From Marinibacterium sp050389775 (GTDB lineage: Bacteria; Pseudomonadota; Alphaproteobacteria; Rhodobacterales; Rhodobacteraceae), in contig NZ_CP177144.1 in NCBI RefSeq assembly GCF_050389775.1, positions 1,550,001 to 1,614,000 on the forward strand: DNA of 64,000 nucleotides. Direction: 5' to 3'. Shown here one piece after another: positions 44,920-54,085 of the stretch (positions are counted from its first letter, which is position 1; each line of letters starts with the position of its first letter). The notes under the pieces are model-generated. The model worked only from the letters and a program-made list of their open reading frames with translations, was not told where the DNA came from and ran no database searches. The translations under genes were made by a program, and so were the position numbers.

Positions 44920-45671
44920 GGCGACCGCCGATCATGTTCGGGCTGCTGTCGATCTGCGCAACAGCGCGGTTCAGAGCGCCTTCGATGTCACCGGTATCTT
45001 GGCTGTGAAGGCAGGGTAACTTCGCCTTTCCGATCAGGATCGTGCTCGATGTGGCCTAAATCTTGCCTTTGATCGGATGCTTCCAGACATCGAACAGCCC
45101 CCATGGCCTCATTGGCGGCCTGGAGGGCGGAAAACGGTAGGTGGAGGTGCTGTGGGGGCCGATCTCCTTGGCCTCCTGGTGCCTACGCCTGACAGTGACG
45201 CCGTCCCGCAAGTGGTCTTTCCCTTCGGCATCCGCGCAACTCTTTTCCAGGATCATGGGGCTGAGCGAGCTTACAGATCCTGCGGAGTGATGGCGCATTG
45301 AAACCATTCCTTTGCCCGCGTAGGGCCGCTCCGTTTGCGGATCTTTTCTCCGGGAGTGTGTCGTGTGAGCTCCGAGCGCTTCGGGTTCTTGGGCGGCATG
45401 GGCGTTGCCAGCTTGTGTGTCCACCTGGGCGACGTGATGTGGGGCGCGCATAGGTCAGACGACATTCCGATTGTGAGCACAAAAACCGCTGCGGCGCGGC
45501 TTTTGTGTGTTTCATCGGATGGTCCGGTCAAAGATTGCGGACGAATAGGCCGCGTCTGACACCCCGGGACATTGTCGCCAGGCCAAGTACGGGATGACAA
45601 ATGAAGTATGCATTTTCCGTGGCTTGGACCCAACCTACGTCCACCTCCGCCGCAGGCAGGACACGACACCA
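44920..45671. other. Right part of the island: decayed sequence
   Basis: Scattered minus-strand fragments with native codons, for example GALNRAVAQIDSSPNMIGG (about 44910-44970) and MPPKNPKRSELTRHTPGEK (about 45340-45400), are broken by stops and frame changes. No intact gene or RNA is recognised. Backbone composition resumes by about 45670. Confidence 0.5.
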
Positions 45672-45699
45672 AGGCGCCCCCCCCCCCGGGGCGCCTTTT
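45672..45699 (+). terminator. Rho-independent terminator at the right island edge
   Basis: AGGCGCCCC / GGGGCGCCT nine-base stem with a C6 loop, then TTTTT. It would stop plus-strand island transcripts before yacG; it may originally have belonged to a backbone gene now lost. Confidence 0.85.
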
Positions 45700-45810
45700 T
45701 CATGAGCGTATGAGGGTGTTTCCCGCGCGGCCGGGGCTGCGGTGGACCGGGTGGGGGATGCGGCGCGGCGGGCTCTGGTCAATCGCGCCGGGGGCTGGCA
45801 CTCTGCGGCC

Positions 45811-45993
45811 ATGTCCTGCCCGATCTGCCAATCCCCGACCTGCCATGATTACCGCCCGTTCTGCTCGCGCCGCTGCGCCGACCTGGATCTGGGGCGCTGG
45901 ATGACCGGGGCCTATCGCACGCCCCTGGTCGAAACCGATGACGAACTCGACGAGCTTGCAGAAGCCGTTGAAGAGCGACGCGAGGTTCACTGA
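45811..45993 (+). CDS. yacG: DNA gyrase inhibitor YacG family zinc protein
   Basis: 60-residue protein. CPIC near the start and FCSRRC (Cys4 zinc site) followed by ADLDLGRWMTGAYR are the YacG signature; the acidic tail (ETDDELDELAEAVEE) is typical. In E. coli YacG binds GyrB and inhibits gyrase. In alphaproteobacteria yacG usually follows maf and an RNase E/G gene; here those are absent upstream, where the island ends. The ATG at 45811 begins the conserved core, although the frame is open further upstream. Confidence 0.9.
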   Translation: MSCPICQSPTCHDYRPFCSRRCADLDLGRWMTGAYRTPLVETDDELDELAEAVEERREVH

Positions 45994-46073
45994 AAAAAGG
46001 CGCGAAAAGGCTCTGGACACCCTCGCCGGTTACGCCTAGAACACCGCGACCCAGAGGTAGCAACCTCTCCCGT

Positions 46074-46148
46074 GCCCGGGTAGCTCAGGGGTAGAGCAGT
46101 GGATTGAAAATCCTCGTGTCGGTGGTTCGATTCCGCCCCCGGGCACCA
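46074..46148 (+). tRNA. tRNA-Phe (GAA)
   Basis: 75 nt including an encoded CCA. Acceptor GCCCGGG / CCCGGGC, D stem GCTC / GAGC, anticodon loop TTGAAAA with anticodon GAA, variable GTGTC, T arm GGTGG-TTCGATT-CCGCC, discriminator A. Anticodon stem GTGGA / TCCTC has a U28-U42 mismatch; all other stems pair. Confidence 0.95.
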
Positions 46149-46168
46149 TTTTATTCCAGGGAATAAAA
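46149..46168 (+). other. Perfect inverted repeat directly after tRNA-Phe
   Basis: TTTTATTCCAGGGAATAAAA, nine-base arms with two-base centre, touching the tRNA CCA. It may help 3'-end formation; it is not a classic GC-rich terminator. Confidence 0.45.
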
Positions 46169-46614
46169 CCGACCCGGCGCATGTCCTGCGTCGCGTTTTG
46201 CCGTATCGCGCCGGGCTTGGCGGTCGGCCTCTGCTTGCCATGATTTTGACACAACCTATGCGGGCTGGATCTCGTTCGGCGGGGCCGGTTGTGTGCAGTC
46301 GTACATTCCAAAAAACGAATGGTTTGGATTGACCAGGGCCGCCTCTGCAGCGGCTGGGATGTGCCGCTCGGGTCGTCCGGCCCGTATTGCGCGGGCCGTT
46401 CTTGTGCGCCGGCGTCGACCCTTGGTTGTGCCCGGCCGGTTCGGTTCTTGCAGCCTGCGCGTGTGGCGCGCAAAGCGCGTGGATACATGCGTGTAAAATC
46501 CGGTGAATCCCACACTGCATGTGATAAAATTCTTTACATAACAGTTTGTTAGTGCTGGTAAATTTTCCGTGGCGGTCGATTTTTGCCGCCCGAGGATCGA
46601 AGGTCAGTTTCAGA
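46169..46614. other. 446-bp upstream region of the autotransporter gene
   Basis: No gene seen. The last 110 bases contain an AT-rich patch (46515-46570; GATAAAATTCTTTACATAAC) that stands out from the GC-rich surroundings and is the probable promoter. Confidence 0.4.
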
Positions 46615-49600
46615 ATGTCCGCTCAAATCAGCCCCGTGTCACCCGTGTCTACCATCTCCGGGGGCCGTGGCGCCCGCCTGGCCCTGCGGGGATCGACGGC
46701 CTTGGCAGGGGGTCTGATCGTGGCCTTGGCGGCGCTGGCGCAGCCGGCCGCGGCGGGCTGTTCGGCCAGTGGCAGTTCGCAGACATGTTCGGGAAACAAC
46801 ATCCAGCACATCTACAAGACAGATGGTTCGGTCACCGACGTGACCTATGAAAACGTGACCGGCAACATCAATGCCAACCACGGCAAGGGCTGGAACTACG
46901 TGCTGAACCTTCAGGACACCGGGGGTTCGGGGCATTCGTATTCGGAAAACGGGCATCACCCCGAGAACGGCCAGTCGGGCGGCGATGGCACCGACGGGGC
47001 GCGCCTGGGCGTGACCATGCATTTCGACAAGGGCTACGGCTTTCAAAGCAGCGCCGGTGGCATCTATCTGCACAGCACCGGCGGCAATGGCGGAAGGGGC
47101 AACGAGGATCTCCGGTTCTGGGGCACCCGGGCGCATGGCGGCACCGGCGGGGCCGGAGGGGCCGGTGGCGATATCTCGATTTCAGCATCCGAAGACGGTG
47201 GCGGGAAAACGCCGCATGGCATCGTCGCCAAGTCATATCCCGGGATCGTCGCCATCAGCGAGGGCGGCGAAGGGGGCGACGGCGGACTGGGTAAGCAGAG
47301 CGGCTCGGCCCATGGTTACGGCGGCACCGGCGGCGAAGGCGGTGCGGGCGGAGACATCATCGTCGAACTGGACGACGGCCATTACGTCGACGTGACGACC
47401 AAGCGGTCATCGACCTCGCGGTCCGGTATCCATCTGCAGAGCATCGGCGGCACAGGCAGCAGGGGCGGCGACGGCAATGCGAGCGGGACGGCCTATGGCG
47501 GGACCGGTGGTGCGGGTGGCGATGGGGGCGACATCACCTTTGACGCATCCGACAGCAAGAACAGCATCACCACGAGCGGCAAGGCCATTCACGGCATCTA
47601 TGCACAGAGCAAGGGCGGCAATGGCGGCACTGGGGGCATTGGAAGCAGCGGCATGGGCACCGGGCATGGCGGCGATGGCGGCCAGGGCGGCCAGGGCGGC
47701 GCGGTAAGCCTGACATACAGCGGGTCGGTGAGCACGTCGGGCGACGCTGCGCTGGGTCTCTACGCGATGAGTGCCGGCGGCGGCGGGGGCGCGGGTGGTG
47801 CCGGCGGGGGCGGCTGGTCCGGCTCGGGCGGCGGAGCCGAGGGGGCGGGAGACGGCGGAACGGTCACGCTGAGGCTCTCCGATGCGACCGTCTCGACCGA
47901 GGGCGCGGAATCGATCGGCATCCTGCTGCAAAGCGTCGGCGGTTTCGCCAGTTCCGCGGGCAAGGGCTCGGGCGTCGAGGGCTACGGGGCCAGCGACCAG
48001 AGCGGTGGCGATGGCGGCGAGGTCAAGGCGGATGTGGCCGACACCCATGTCAGCACCCAGGGTGATTATGCCGCGGCGCTGATCGCGCTCAGCTCGGGCG
48101 GCGGCGGCGGGACCGGTTCGACGGCCGATGCCTTCGATGCGCTCGGCAGCAGCGGCAGTGCCGGGGGCGACGGGGGCACCGTGATGCTTGACTTCACGGG
48201 CACCAACAGCCTGACCACGCAGGCCGATTATGCGCCGGGCGTGCTGGCGCTCAGCGTTGGCGGCGGCGGTGGGGTCGGCGGCGGGGCAGACGGCATCATC
48301 GCGCTTGGCGGCACCGGCGGCAGCGGCGGTGACGGAGGCCAGGTTGCCGTGACCATCGGTGGCGACACGACGATCGGCACCTCGGGAGATTACGGCATCG
48401 GCCTGGTTGCGGCCAGCATCGGCAATGGCGGCGGCGTGGCCGGGTCGACCTCGGGGGCCTGGCAATCGGGGGGCAACGGCGGTGGCGGCGGTGACGGCGC
48501 GTTGGCATCGCTGGACCTGCTGGAAGGCCTGCTGAAAGTGACCACGACAGGCGACATGTCCTATGGCGTCGTTGTGGCGTCGAATGGCGGCGGTGGCGGG
48601 GTCGGCGGCTCGACCCGGGCAGACATCGATGTCTTTGTGCCGATGACCGGGTCGGCCGGCGGTGGCGGCGGCAATGGAGACGCGGTGACGGTCTCGCTGG
48701 CAGACAGCAGCGACGGCGTCGATATCTCGACCGAGGGTGTCGAGTCGGACGGGTTCGTGGCGCAATCGGTCGGCGGCGGCGGCGGGCTGGGCGGCTCGGT
48801 GACCGACAACGACATCATCACGACCTTCAACAGCAAGGCCGGCACCGGGGGCGGCACCGGGGGTGACGGTTCCACGGTCGACGTGACCCTTGCCGGCTCG
48901 ATCACCACAAGCGGCGCGTCCTCGACGGGCATCCTGGTGCAATCCGTCGGCAATGGCGGCGGCTCGGCCGGGCATTACCACACGACCTCGGTCGCGGATC
49001 TCAGCTTTGGGGTGAACGTCGGGGCCTCGGGTGGCAGCGGCGGCAACGGCGACACGGTCACGCTGGAGACCTCGGTGACGGTATCGACCTATGGCGATCA
49101 TTCCGACGGCATCCTGGTCCAGTCGATCGGCGGCGGCGGCGGGGACTCCAGCGCGGTGACCGATCTTGAAACGGCGGGCGTCAATCTGGACAACGGCGTC
49201 AGGACGGGCGCGACCGGCGGCGACGGGGGCGACGGCGGCGAAGTCCACCTGGCCAACACCGGCGACATCCTGACCCAGGGCGACAATTCCAACGGCATCC
49301 TGGCGCAATCGACGGGCGGTGGCGGGGGCAAGGGTGGCGCGACCCACAATCTCAACTACGGCTCGATACCGCTGGGCGCAGCCACGTTGGGCGCCGGGGG
49401 CGGCGTGGGTGGCACGGCCGCCACGGTCGAGGTGGCCAACAGCGGCGACATCGTCACCTCGGGCAACAATTCGCGCGGGCTCATGGCCCAATCGACCGGC
49501 GGCGGCGGCGGGATCGCGGGCACGACGTTGAACCTGGATGTCACCGCAGCCTCGATCGACGGCACCGTGGGCGGCAGCGGCGGCTCGGGCAATGCCTCGG

Positions 49601-52600
49601 ATCTTGTCGGCGTGGTGAACGAGGGCGACATCCTGACCTATGGTTCCGCCGCGGCGGCGATCTGGGCGCAAAGCATCGGCGGCGGCGGCGGGCTGGGTGA
49701 ATTCACCTTCTCGGGCTCGGTCGATGTCGCGAGCATGTCGATCTCGGTCGGCAGCGATGGTGGCGATGGCGGCAGCGGCGGCGACGTGATCATCGCGAAC
49801 GCCGGTGACCTGGAGACGAACGACGACAATTCCGAGGGCATCTTTGCCCAGAGCCAGGGCGGCGCGGGCGGCAAGGCCGGCCTGATCGCCGATGCCCAGA
49901 CAAACGCCGGCGAGATCAGCGGCGACATTTCGATGACCGTGGGCGGCACCGGCGGCAAGGGTGGAACGGCCGGGCTGGTCGACGTCGCCAATGCCGGCAC
50001 GATCAGGACATCGGGCTATCAATCCTATGGCATCTATGCCCAGTCGACCGGCGGCGATGGCGGCACCGGCGGCGCGGTCTATGCCGCAACGGTCAATGTC
50101 GGCGCGGACGGGACGCTGAGCCTGGACGTGACCGTCGGCGGTGACGGCGGCGACAGCGGCACCGGCGGCGCGGTGCTGGTGGAAAACCTGGACGGTGCCG
50201 ACATCACCACCGAGGGCCATTATTCCGATGCCATCTATGCGCAGTCGGTCGGCGGCAACGGCGGCAATGGCGGCGGCAGCTATGCCTTCTATGCCGCGGC
50301 CACGACGGGCGCCAACCTGTCCTCGACGATCTCGGTCGGCGGTTCGGGCGGCACGGGCGCGACCGGCGGCGACGTGGGGGTTCTCAATGCCGCCGACCTT
50401 TACACCTCGGGCGGCAATTCCAACGGCATCTTCGCCCAGTCCATCGGCGGCAACGGCGGCGCAGGCAGCTACGGCATCGCCTATATCGGCGAATTTGCGG
50501 CCGAGGATGACGATTACCTGAACGGCGGGTTCAACACCTATGTCGGCGGCTCGGGCGGGACCGGGACCGATGCCGGCACGGTCGAGGTGATCAACAGCGG
50601 CAACATCACCACGATGCAGGACACGTCCTATGGCATCTATGCCCAGTCGACCGGCGGCGGCGGCGGTTCGGGCGGCAATGCCGGGGCCTACACGCTGGGC
50701 TACACGCAGGACTCCGGCGCGGACGTCGAGCAGAAGGGCTTTACGCTGAACTACACGATGGGTGGTTCGGGCGGCGGTTCGGGCGATGGCAACACGGTGA
50801 CCGTGGAACATGGCTCGGGCGCGATTTCGACCTCGGGCACGGCGTCCTACGGGATCTTTGCCCAGTCGGTCGGCGGCGGTGGCGGCACCGGCGGCAATGG
50901 CGAGCCTGGCATCGAAGGCTGGCTGGCCGATGTCTACGACGTTTACGAGAAGGTCAATTCGGTCAAGGAAGTCTACGAGCTGGTCAAGGAACTGCCGGGA
51001 AGCCTGCTGGAAAGCTGGACGATCAATGTCGGCGGCAGCGGCGGAGCCTCGGGCAAGGGCGGGAATGTTTCGGTCAGCAACGGCGGGACCATCCGCACCT
51101 CCGGCGACAGCGGCACCGCGATCTTTGCGCAGAGCATCGGCGGCGGTGGCGGTTCGGGCGGCGATGGCGCGCAGGGGCTGCTGACCTCGCTGACCGTGGC
51201 CGGGAGCGACAGCGGCGGCGGCAAGGGCGGCGATATCGACGTCAGCAGCACCGGGGCGATCACCACGGCCGGCGACGGGGCGATGGGGATCTTTGCCCAG
51301 ACCGTCGGCGGCGGCGGCGGGTCGGCCGGCGATATCGAAGGCTCGGTCGTGACCGAGTTGGTCGACCTGCTTGAGACCTTCGGCGCGCTGGTCGCGCAAA
51401 AGGCGGATGGCGCCAAGGGGGGCAATGGCGGCGATGTCGCAATCACCGTCGGCGCGGCCGGCAGCATCACCACGGGCGGCCAGGACGCCCATGGCATCTG
51501 GGCCCAAAGCGTCGGTGGCGGCGGTGGCGCCCAGGGCGAGATTTCGTCGGGCATGGCCGAAGACGGGGTGAACGCCGGCATCGGCAGCACCGGCGCGGAT
51601 GGCAATGCGGGCTATGTCAACATTGCCGTCGACGGGGCGATCACGACCACCGGCGCCGGGGCGCATGGCATCGTGGCCATGTCGTCCTCGGGCGGCACGA
51701 CCGACAACAGCTACGAGGACCCCGATACCGACAGCTCGTCCGATTACTACTCGGGCGGCATCAAGATCGAGGTCGGCGGCCAGGTGCGGGCCGAGGGGGC
51801 GGACACGCGGGCCATCCTGGCCGTGGTCGAGGAAACCGGCAGCAAGGATCCCAAGGGCAACGACACCGCGCATGGCAGTTGCCAGCAGGCCGATTCCGAT
51901 TGCCGGGGGACCAGCCATATCTATGTCGATGCCGGTGCCACGGTGGAGACGACGAACACCGACACGAAGGAGGGCTTTGAAACCATCGCGGTGCTCGGCG
52001 GGCGTGCGAGCTACAATTCGAACGGGTCGCTCAAGTATTCCAACATGATCTGGAACGCCGGCACGATCCGAAGCGCCAGTGCCAGCGCCTATGTCATCCG
52101 CAATCGCGGCGGCGCGATCCGCATCCACAACGAGGATGGCGGGCTGCTCTCCGGCTCGATCGAGCTGGACGACGATTACCGGGCCGAGCTCAACAATTAC
52201 ACCGGGGCGACCTTTGCCGCGGGGGCGACGGTCGACCTGGGCAAGCTGGGCCATTACAGCGGTCAGAAGGGCGCGGTGATCTCGCCCTGGGGTGCGGGCA
52301 CGGTGGGCAGCACGGCCTTTTCCCTGGGTGGCAGCTTTGCCGAGGCCGGGACCTACCAGGTCGACATGGCACAGGATGCGTCCAGCGGCGATGTGACGTC
52401 GGATTCCATTGCGTTCAACGGATTGGGCAAAACGCCCGAGGTCAGCTTTACCGGCAAGATCGCCCCGAACTGGACGGGCAAGACCAGCCTGGCCAACGGC
52501 GGTTCCGGCAAGGTGCAGATCCTGTCGTTTGCCAACGGGGCCACGCTGGACAGCCTGAGCGCCTCGTTGACCAGCTCGGTGCAGGACAGTGCCACGGTCA

Positions 52601-53811
52601 CCTACAAGACGGCAAACGGCACCGACAAGGACGGCAATGCAACCGTCTCGCTGTCCTACAGCGTGGATTACTCGGGCGCGGCCTCGGGGGTGACGCTGAG
52701 CGACACGGCGCTGGGCTATGCGTCGTTCTTCAATGACGTGATGGTTGCCGGCGCGGCCGGCACCACCGATGCACGGACCTCCGATGCCTTTGGCACGCTG
52801 GCGACCGGTTTGCTCAACGTGGCTTCGGGCGCCGAGCTTGAGGACCTCTATCTGGAACATGTGCCGGAGGAAAACCTGTTGGGGCCGAAACAGGCGCTCC
52901 TGGCCTCGCAGGCGCTGCATGGCGTGTTGCAGAGCTGCCCGGTCCTGGACCCCGGCGCGGGCATGGATTTCCTGCACCAGCAGGATTGCACCTGGGGACA
53001 GGTGATCAGCACCAACCGGCACATGGACGCACATGACGGGTCGCCGGGCTATGACAGCCGCAGCTGGGGCCTTGCGCTGGCCGCCCAGCGGATGGTGGCC
53101 GAGGATACCTTCCTCGAGATCGGCGGGCAGATCGAGGACGTCAGCATCAGCGGCGACAACTTTGCCCAATCGGGGCCCCGGGCCAGCTTTGGCGCGGCGC
53201 TGAAACGGGAATTCGGCGCGCTGACGGTGTCGGGGGCGCTGGGATACGGTGTCTACGACCTGGATTACGACCGCAGCTACTGGGGCGGTGACGACCGGCA
53301 CCTGGCGTCTTCGGACCTCAGCGGCCGGTTCCTCAGCGCCGAACTGCGGGCATCCGGGGTCTTTGCCGGGGCGGGCGGGTTCTATGCCAAGCCCGCGGCG
53401 GCGTTGCAGGTCACGCGGGTCTGGCAGGACGGCTTTGTCGAAGACGGCAGCGGCGATCACAACTGGGCGGTCGACGGCGTGACCCAGGACGCGGTGACGC
53501 TGACGCCGATGGTGGAAATCGGGCGGGTCTTTGCGATGGGCGGCGGCTGGGGTCAGGCATATCTGCGGGCCGGGGTCACCGGCTACCTGACCGACCCGGG
53601 CACCGAGACCAGCGCGGTCCTGGCGGACGCGGATGCCGGCGCCGGTACGCTGAACGCGGCGCTGGAGAACGACCGTTTCCAGGGCGACCTGTCCCTGGGC
53701 CTGCGCCTGCCGGTCTCGCCGCGCACGACCCTGGCGCTGCGGGCCGATCTGGCCCTGACCGAGAACAGCGAGGCCTACGGCGGGCTGGCAAAGATCGAGT
53801 TCCGGTTCTGA
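46615..53811 (+). CDS. Giant glycine-rich autotransporter (type Va secretion)
   Basis: 2,398 residues. The leader MSAQISPVSPVSTISGGRG with a hydrophobic core ends at PAAA (residue 47). The passenger (about 48-2100) is built from irregular repeats of the form S-x-G-I-x-A-Q-S-x-G-G-x-G-G, spaced about 50-100 residues apart, separated by Val/Thr/Ser-rich strands: a right-handed beta-helix pattern. The last 270 residues (from GQVISTNRHMDAH) are the outer-membrane beta-barrel ending in Phe (KIEFRF). The passenger is likely displayed on the surface for adhesion or aggregation; no protease motif is visible. The start at 46615 is chosen for the leader; an in-frame TTG lies upstream. Confidence 0.92.
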   Translation: MSAQISPVSPVSTISGGRGARLALRGSTALAGGLIVALAALAQPAAAGCSASGSSQTCSGNNIQHIYKTDGSVTDVTYENVTGNINANHGKGWNYVLNLQDTGGSGHSYSENGHHPENGQSGGDGTDGARLGVTMHFDKGYGFQSSAGGIYLHSTGGNGGRGNEDLRFWGTRAHGGTGGAGGAGGDISISASEDGGGKTPHGIVAKSYPGIVAISEGGEGGDGGLGKQSGSAHGYGGTGGEGGAGGDIIVELDDGHYVDVTTKRSSTSRSGIHLQSIGGTGSRGGDGNASGTAYGGTGGAGGDGGDITFDASDSKNSITTSGKAIHGIYAQSKGGNGGTGGIGSSGMGTGHGGDGGQGGQGGAVSLTYSGSVSTSGDAALGLYAMSAGGGGGAGGAGGGGWSGSGGGAEGAGDGGTVTLRLSDATVSTEGAESIGILLQSVGGFASSAGKGSGVEGYGASDQSGGDGGEVKADVADTHVSTQGDYAAALIALSSGGGGGTGSTADAFDALGSSGSAGGDGGTVMLDFTGTNSLTTQADYAPGVLALSVGGGGGVGGGADGIIALGGTGGSGGDGGQVAVTIGGDTTIGTSGDYGIGLVAASIGNGGGVAGSTSGAWQSGGNGGGGGDGALASLDLLEGLLKVTTTGDMSYGVVVASNGGGGGVGGSTRADIDVFVPMTGSAGGGGGNGDAVTVSLADSSDGVDISTEGVESDGFVAQSVGGGGGLGGSVTDNDIITTFNSKAGTGGGTGGDGSTVDVTLAGSITTSGASSTGILVQSVGNGGGSAGHYHTTSVADLSFGVNVGASGGSGGNGDTVTLETSVTVSTYGDHSDGILVQSIGGGGGDSSAVTDLETAGVNLDNGVRTGATGGDGGDGGEVHLANTGDILTQGDNSNGILAQSTGGGGGKGGATHNLNYGSIPLGAATLGAGGGVGGTAATVEVANSGDIVTSGNNSRGLMAQSTGGGGGIAGTTLNLDVTAASIDGTVGGSGGSGNASDLVGVVNEGDILTYGSAAAAIWAQSIGGGGGLGEFTFSGSVDVASMSISVGSDGGDGGSGGDVIIANAGDLETNDDNSEGIFAQSQGGAGGKAGLIADAQTNAGEISGDISMTVGGTGGKGGTAGLVDVANAGTIRTSGYQSYGIYAQSTGGDGGTGGAVYAATVNVGADGTLSLDVTVGGDGGDSGTGGAVLVENLDGADITTEGHYSDAIYAQSVGGNGGNGGGSYAFYAAATTGANLSSTISVGGSGGTGATGGDVGVLNAADLYTSGGNSNGIFAQSIGGNGGAGSYGIAYIGEFAAEDDDYLNGGFNTYVGGSGGTGTDAGTVEVINSGNITTMQDTSYGIYAQSTGGGGGSGGNAGAYTLGYTQDSGADVEQKGFTLNYTMGGSGGGSGDGNTVTVEHGSGAISTSGTASYGIFAQSVGGGGGTGGNGEPGIEGWLADVYDVYEKVNSVKEVYELVKELPGSLLESWTINVGGSGGASGKGGNVSVSNGGTIRTSGDSGTAIFAQSIGGGGGSGGDGAQGLLTSLTVAGSDSGGGKGGDIDVSSTGAITTAGDGAMGIFAQTVGGGGGSAGDIEGSVVTELVDLLETFGALVAQKADGAKGGNGGDVAITVGAAGSITTGGQDAHGIWAQSVGGGGGAQGEISSGMAEDGVNAGIGSTGADGNAGYVNIAVDGAITTTGAGAHGIVAMSSSGGTTDNSYEDPDTDSSSDYYSGGIKIEVGGQVRAEGADTRAILAVVEETGSKDPKGNDTAHGSCQQADSDCRGTSHIYVDAGATVETTNTDTKEGFETIAVLGGRASYNSNGSLKYSNMIWNAGTIRSASASAYVIRNRGGAIRIHNEDGGLLSGSIELDDDYRAELNNYTGATFAAGATVDLGKLGHYSGQKGAVISPWGAGTVGSTAFSLGGSFAEAGTYQVDMAQDASSGDVTSDSIAFNGLGKTPEVSFTGKIAPNWTGKTSLANGGSGKVQILSFANGATLDSLSASLTSSVQDSATVTYKTANGTDKDGNATVSLSYSVDYSGAASGVTLSDTALGYASFFNDVMVAGAAGTTDARTSDAFGTLATGLLNVASGAELEDLYLEHVPEENLLGPKQALLASQALHGVLQSCPVLDPGAGMDFLHQQDCTWGQVISTNRHMDAHDGSPGYDSRSWGLALAAQRMVAEDTFLEIGGQIEDVSISGDNFAQSGPRASFGAALKREFGALTVSGALGYGVYDLDYDRSYWGGDDRHLASSDLSGRFLSAELRASGVFAGAGGFYAKPAAALQVTRVWQDGFVEDGSGDHNWAVDGVTQDAVTLTPMVEIGRVFAMGGGWGQAYLRAGVTGYLTDPGTETSAVLADADAGAGTLNAALENDRFQGDLSLGLRLPVSPRTTLALRADLALTENSEAYGGLAKIEFRF

Positions 53812-53818
53812 GACCGGC

Positions 53819-53840
53819 GGGCCGGGGCGCTGCGCGGCCC
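53819..53840 (+). terminator. Hairpin after the autotransporter gene
   Basis: GGGCCG / CGGCCC stem within a GC-rich stretch 8 bp past the stop; no U-run, low confidence as a terminator. Confidence 0.3.
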
Positions 53841-54047
53841 GGCATGATGGCCCCTGTCCCGATCCGCCCGGGGGAGGGGCGCGCGCCGCGGCGGGCGGAA
53901 CCCACCCTGTCCGCTGCCCCCCTGCGGCAGGATTCACACATGCCGCCCGAAACCGTCCGCCACGGGCGCGGGGGGCATAGGTCGTGGTGGCCATGCCCGG
54001 CGATCCGTGCCAGAAGGGCAACCGCAGGTAGCGACCACGTTTTCTAG

Positions 54048-54085
54048 CCCCCGGCATCTGGATCTATCACCGTACCGGGGGAAAC
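54048..54085 (+). promoter_or_regulatory. Leader hairpin covering the TonB-receptor ribosome site
   Basis: CCCCCGG (54048-54054) pairs with CCGGGGG (54075-54081); the second arm is part of the only purine-rich Shine-Dalgarno candidate (GGGGGAA) before the GTG start. The loop is 20 bases. Such a fold would reduce initiation until opened. Confidence 0.4.

Noticed and set aside
45672..45699. Idea that this terminator originally served the NDUFS4 gene and was displaced by the island
   Set aside because: The NDUFS4 gene has its own hairpin terminator at 28267-28287, so displacement is not needed.
46074..46148. tRNA-Phe as integration site of the island
   Set aside because: The island lies on the 5' side of the tRNA, no copy of the tRNA 3' end is found near 28.2-28.4 kb, and no integrase is present.
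47407..54057. A 2,216-codon open frame antisense to the autotransporter gene
   Set aside because: It mirrors the glycine-rich repeats of the plus-strand gene, which leave the opposite strand stop-free. It lacks domains, signal peptide or ribosome site, while the plus-strand product has a clear leader and barrel.
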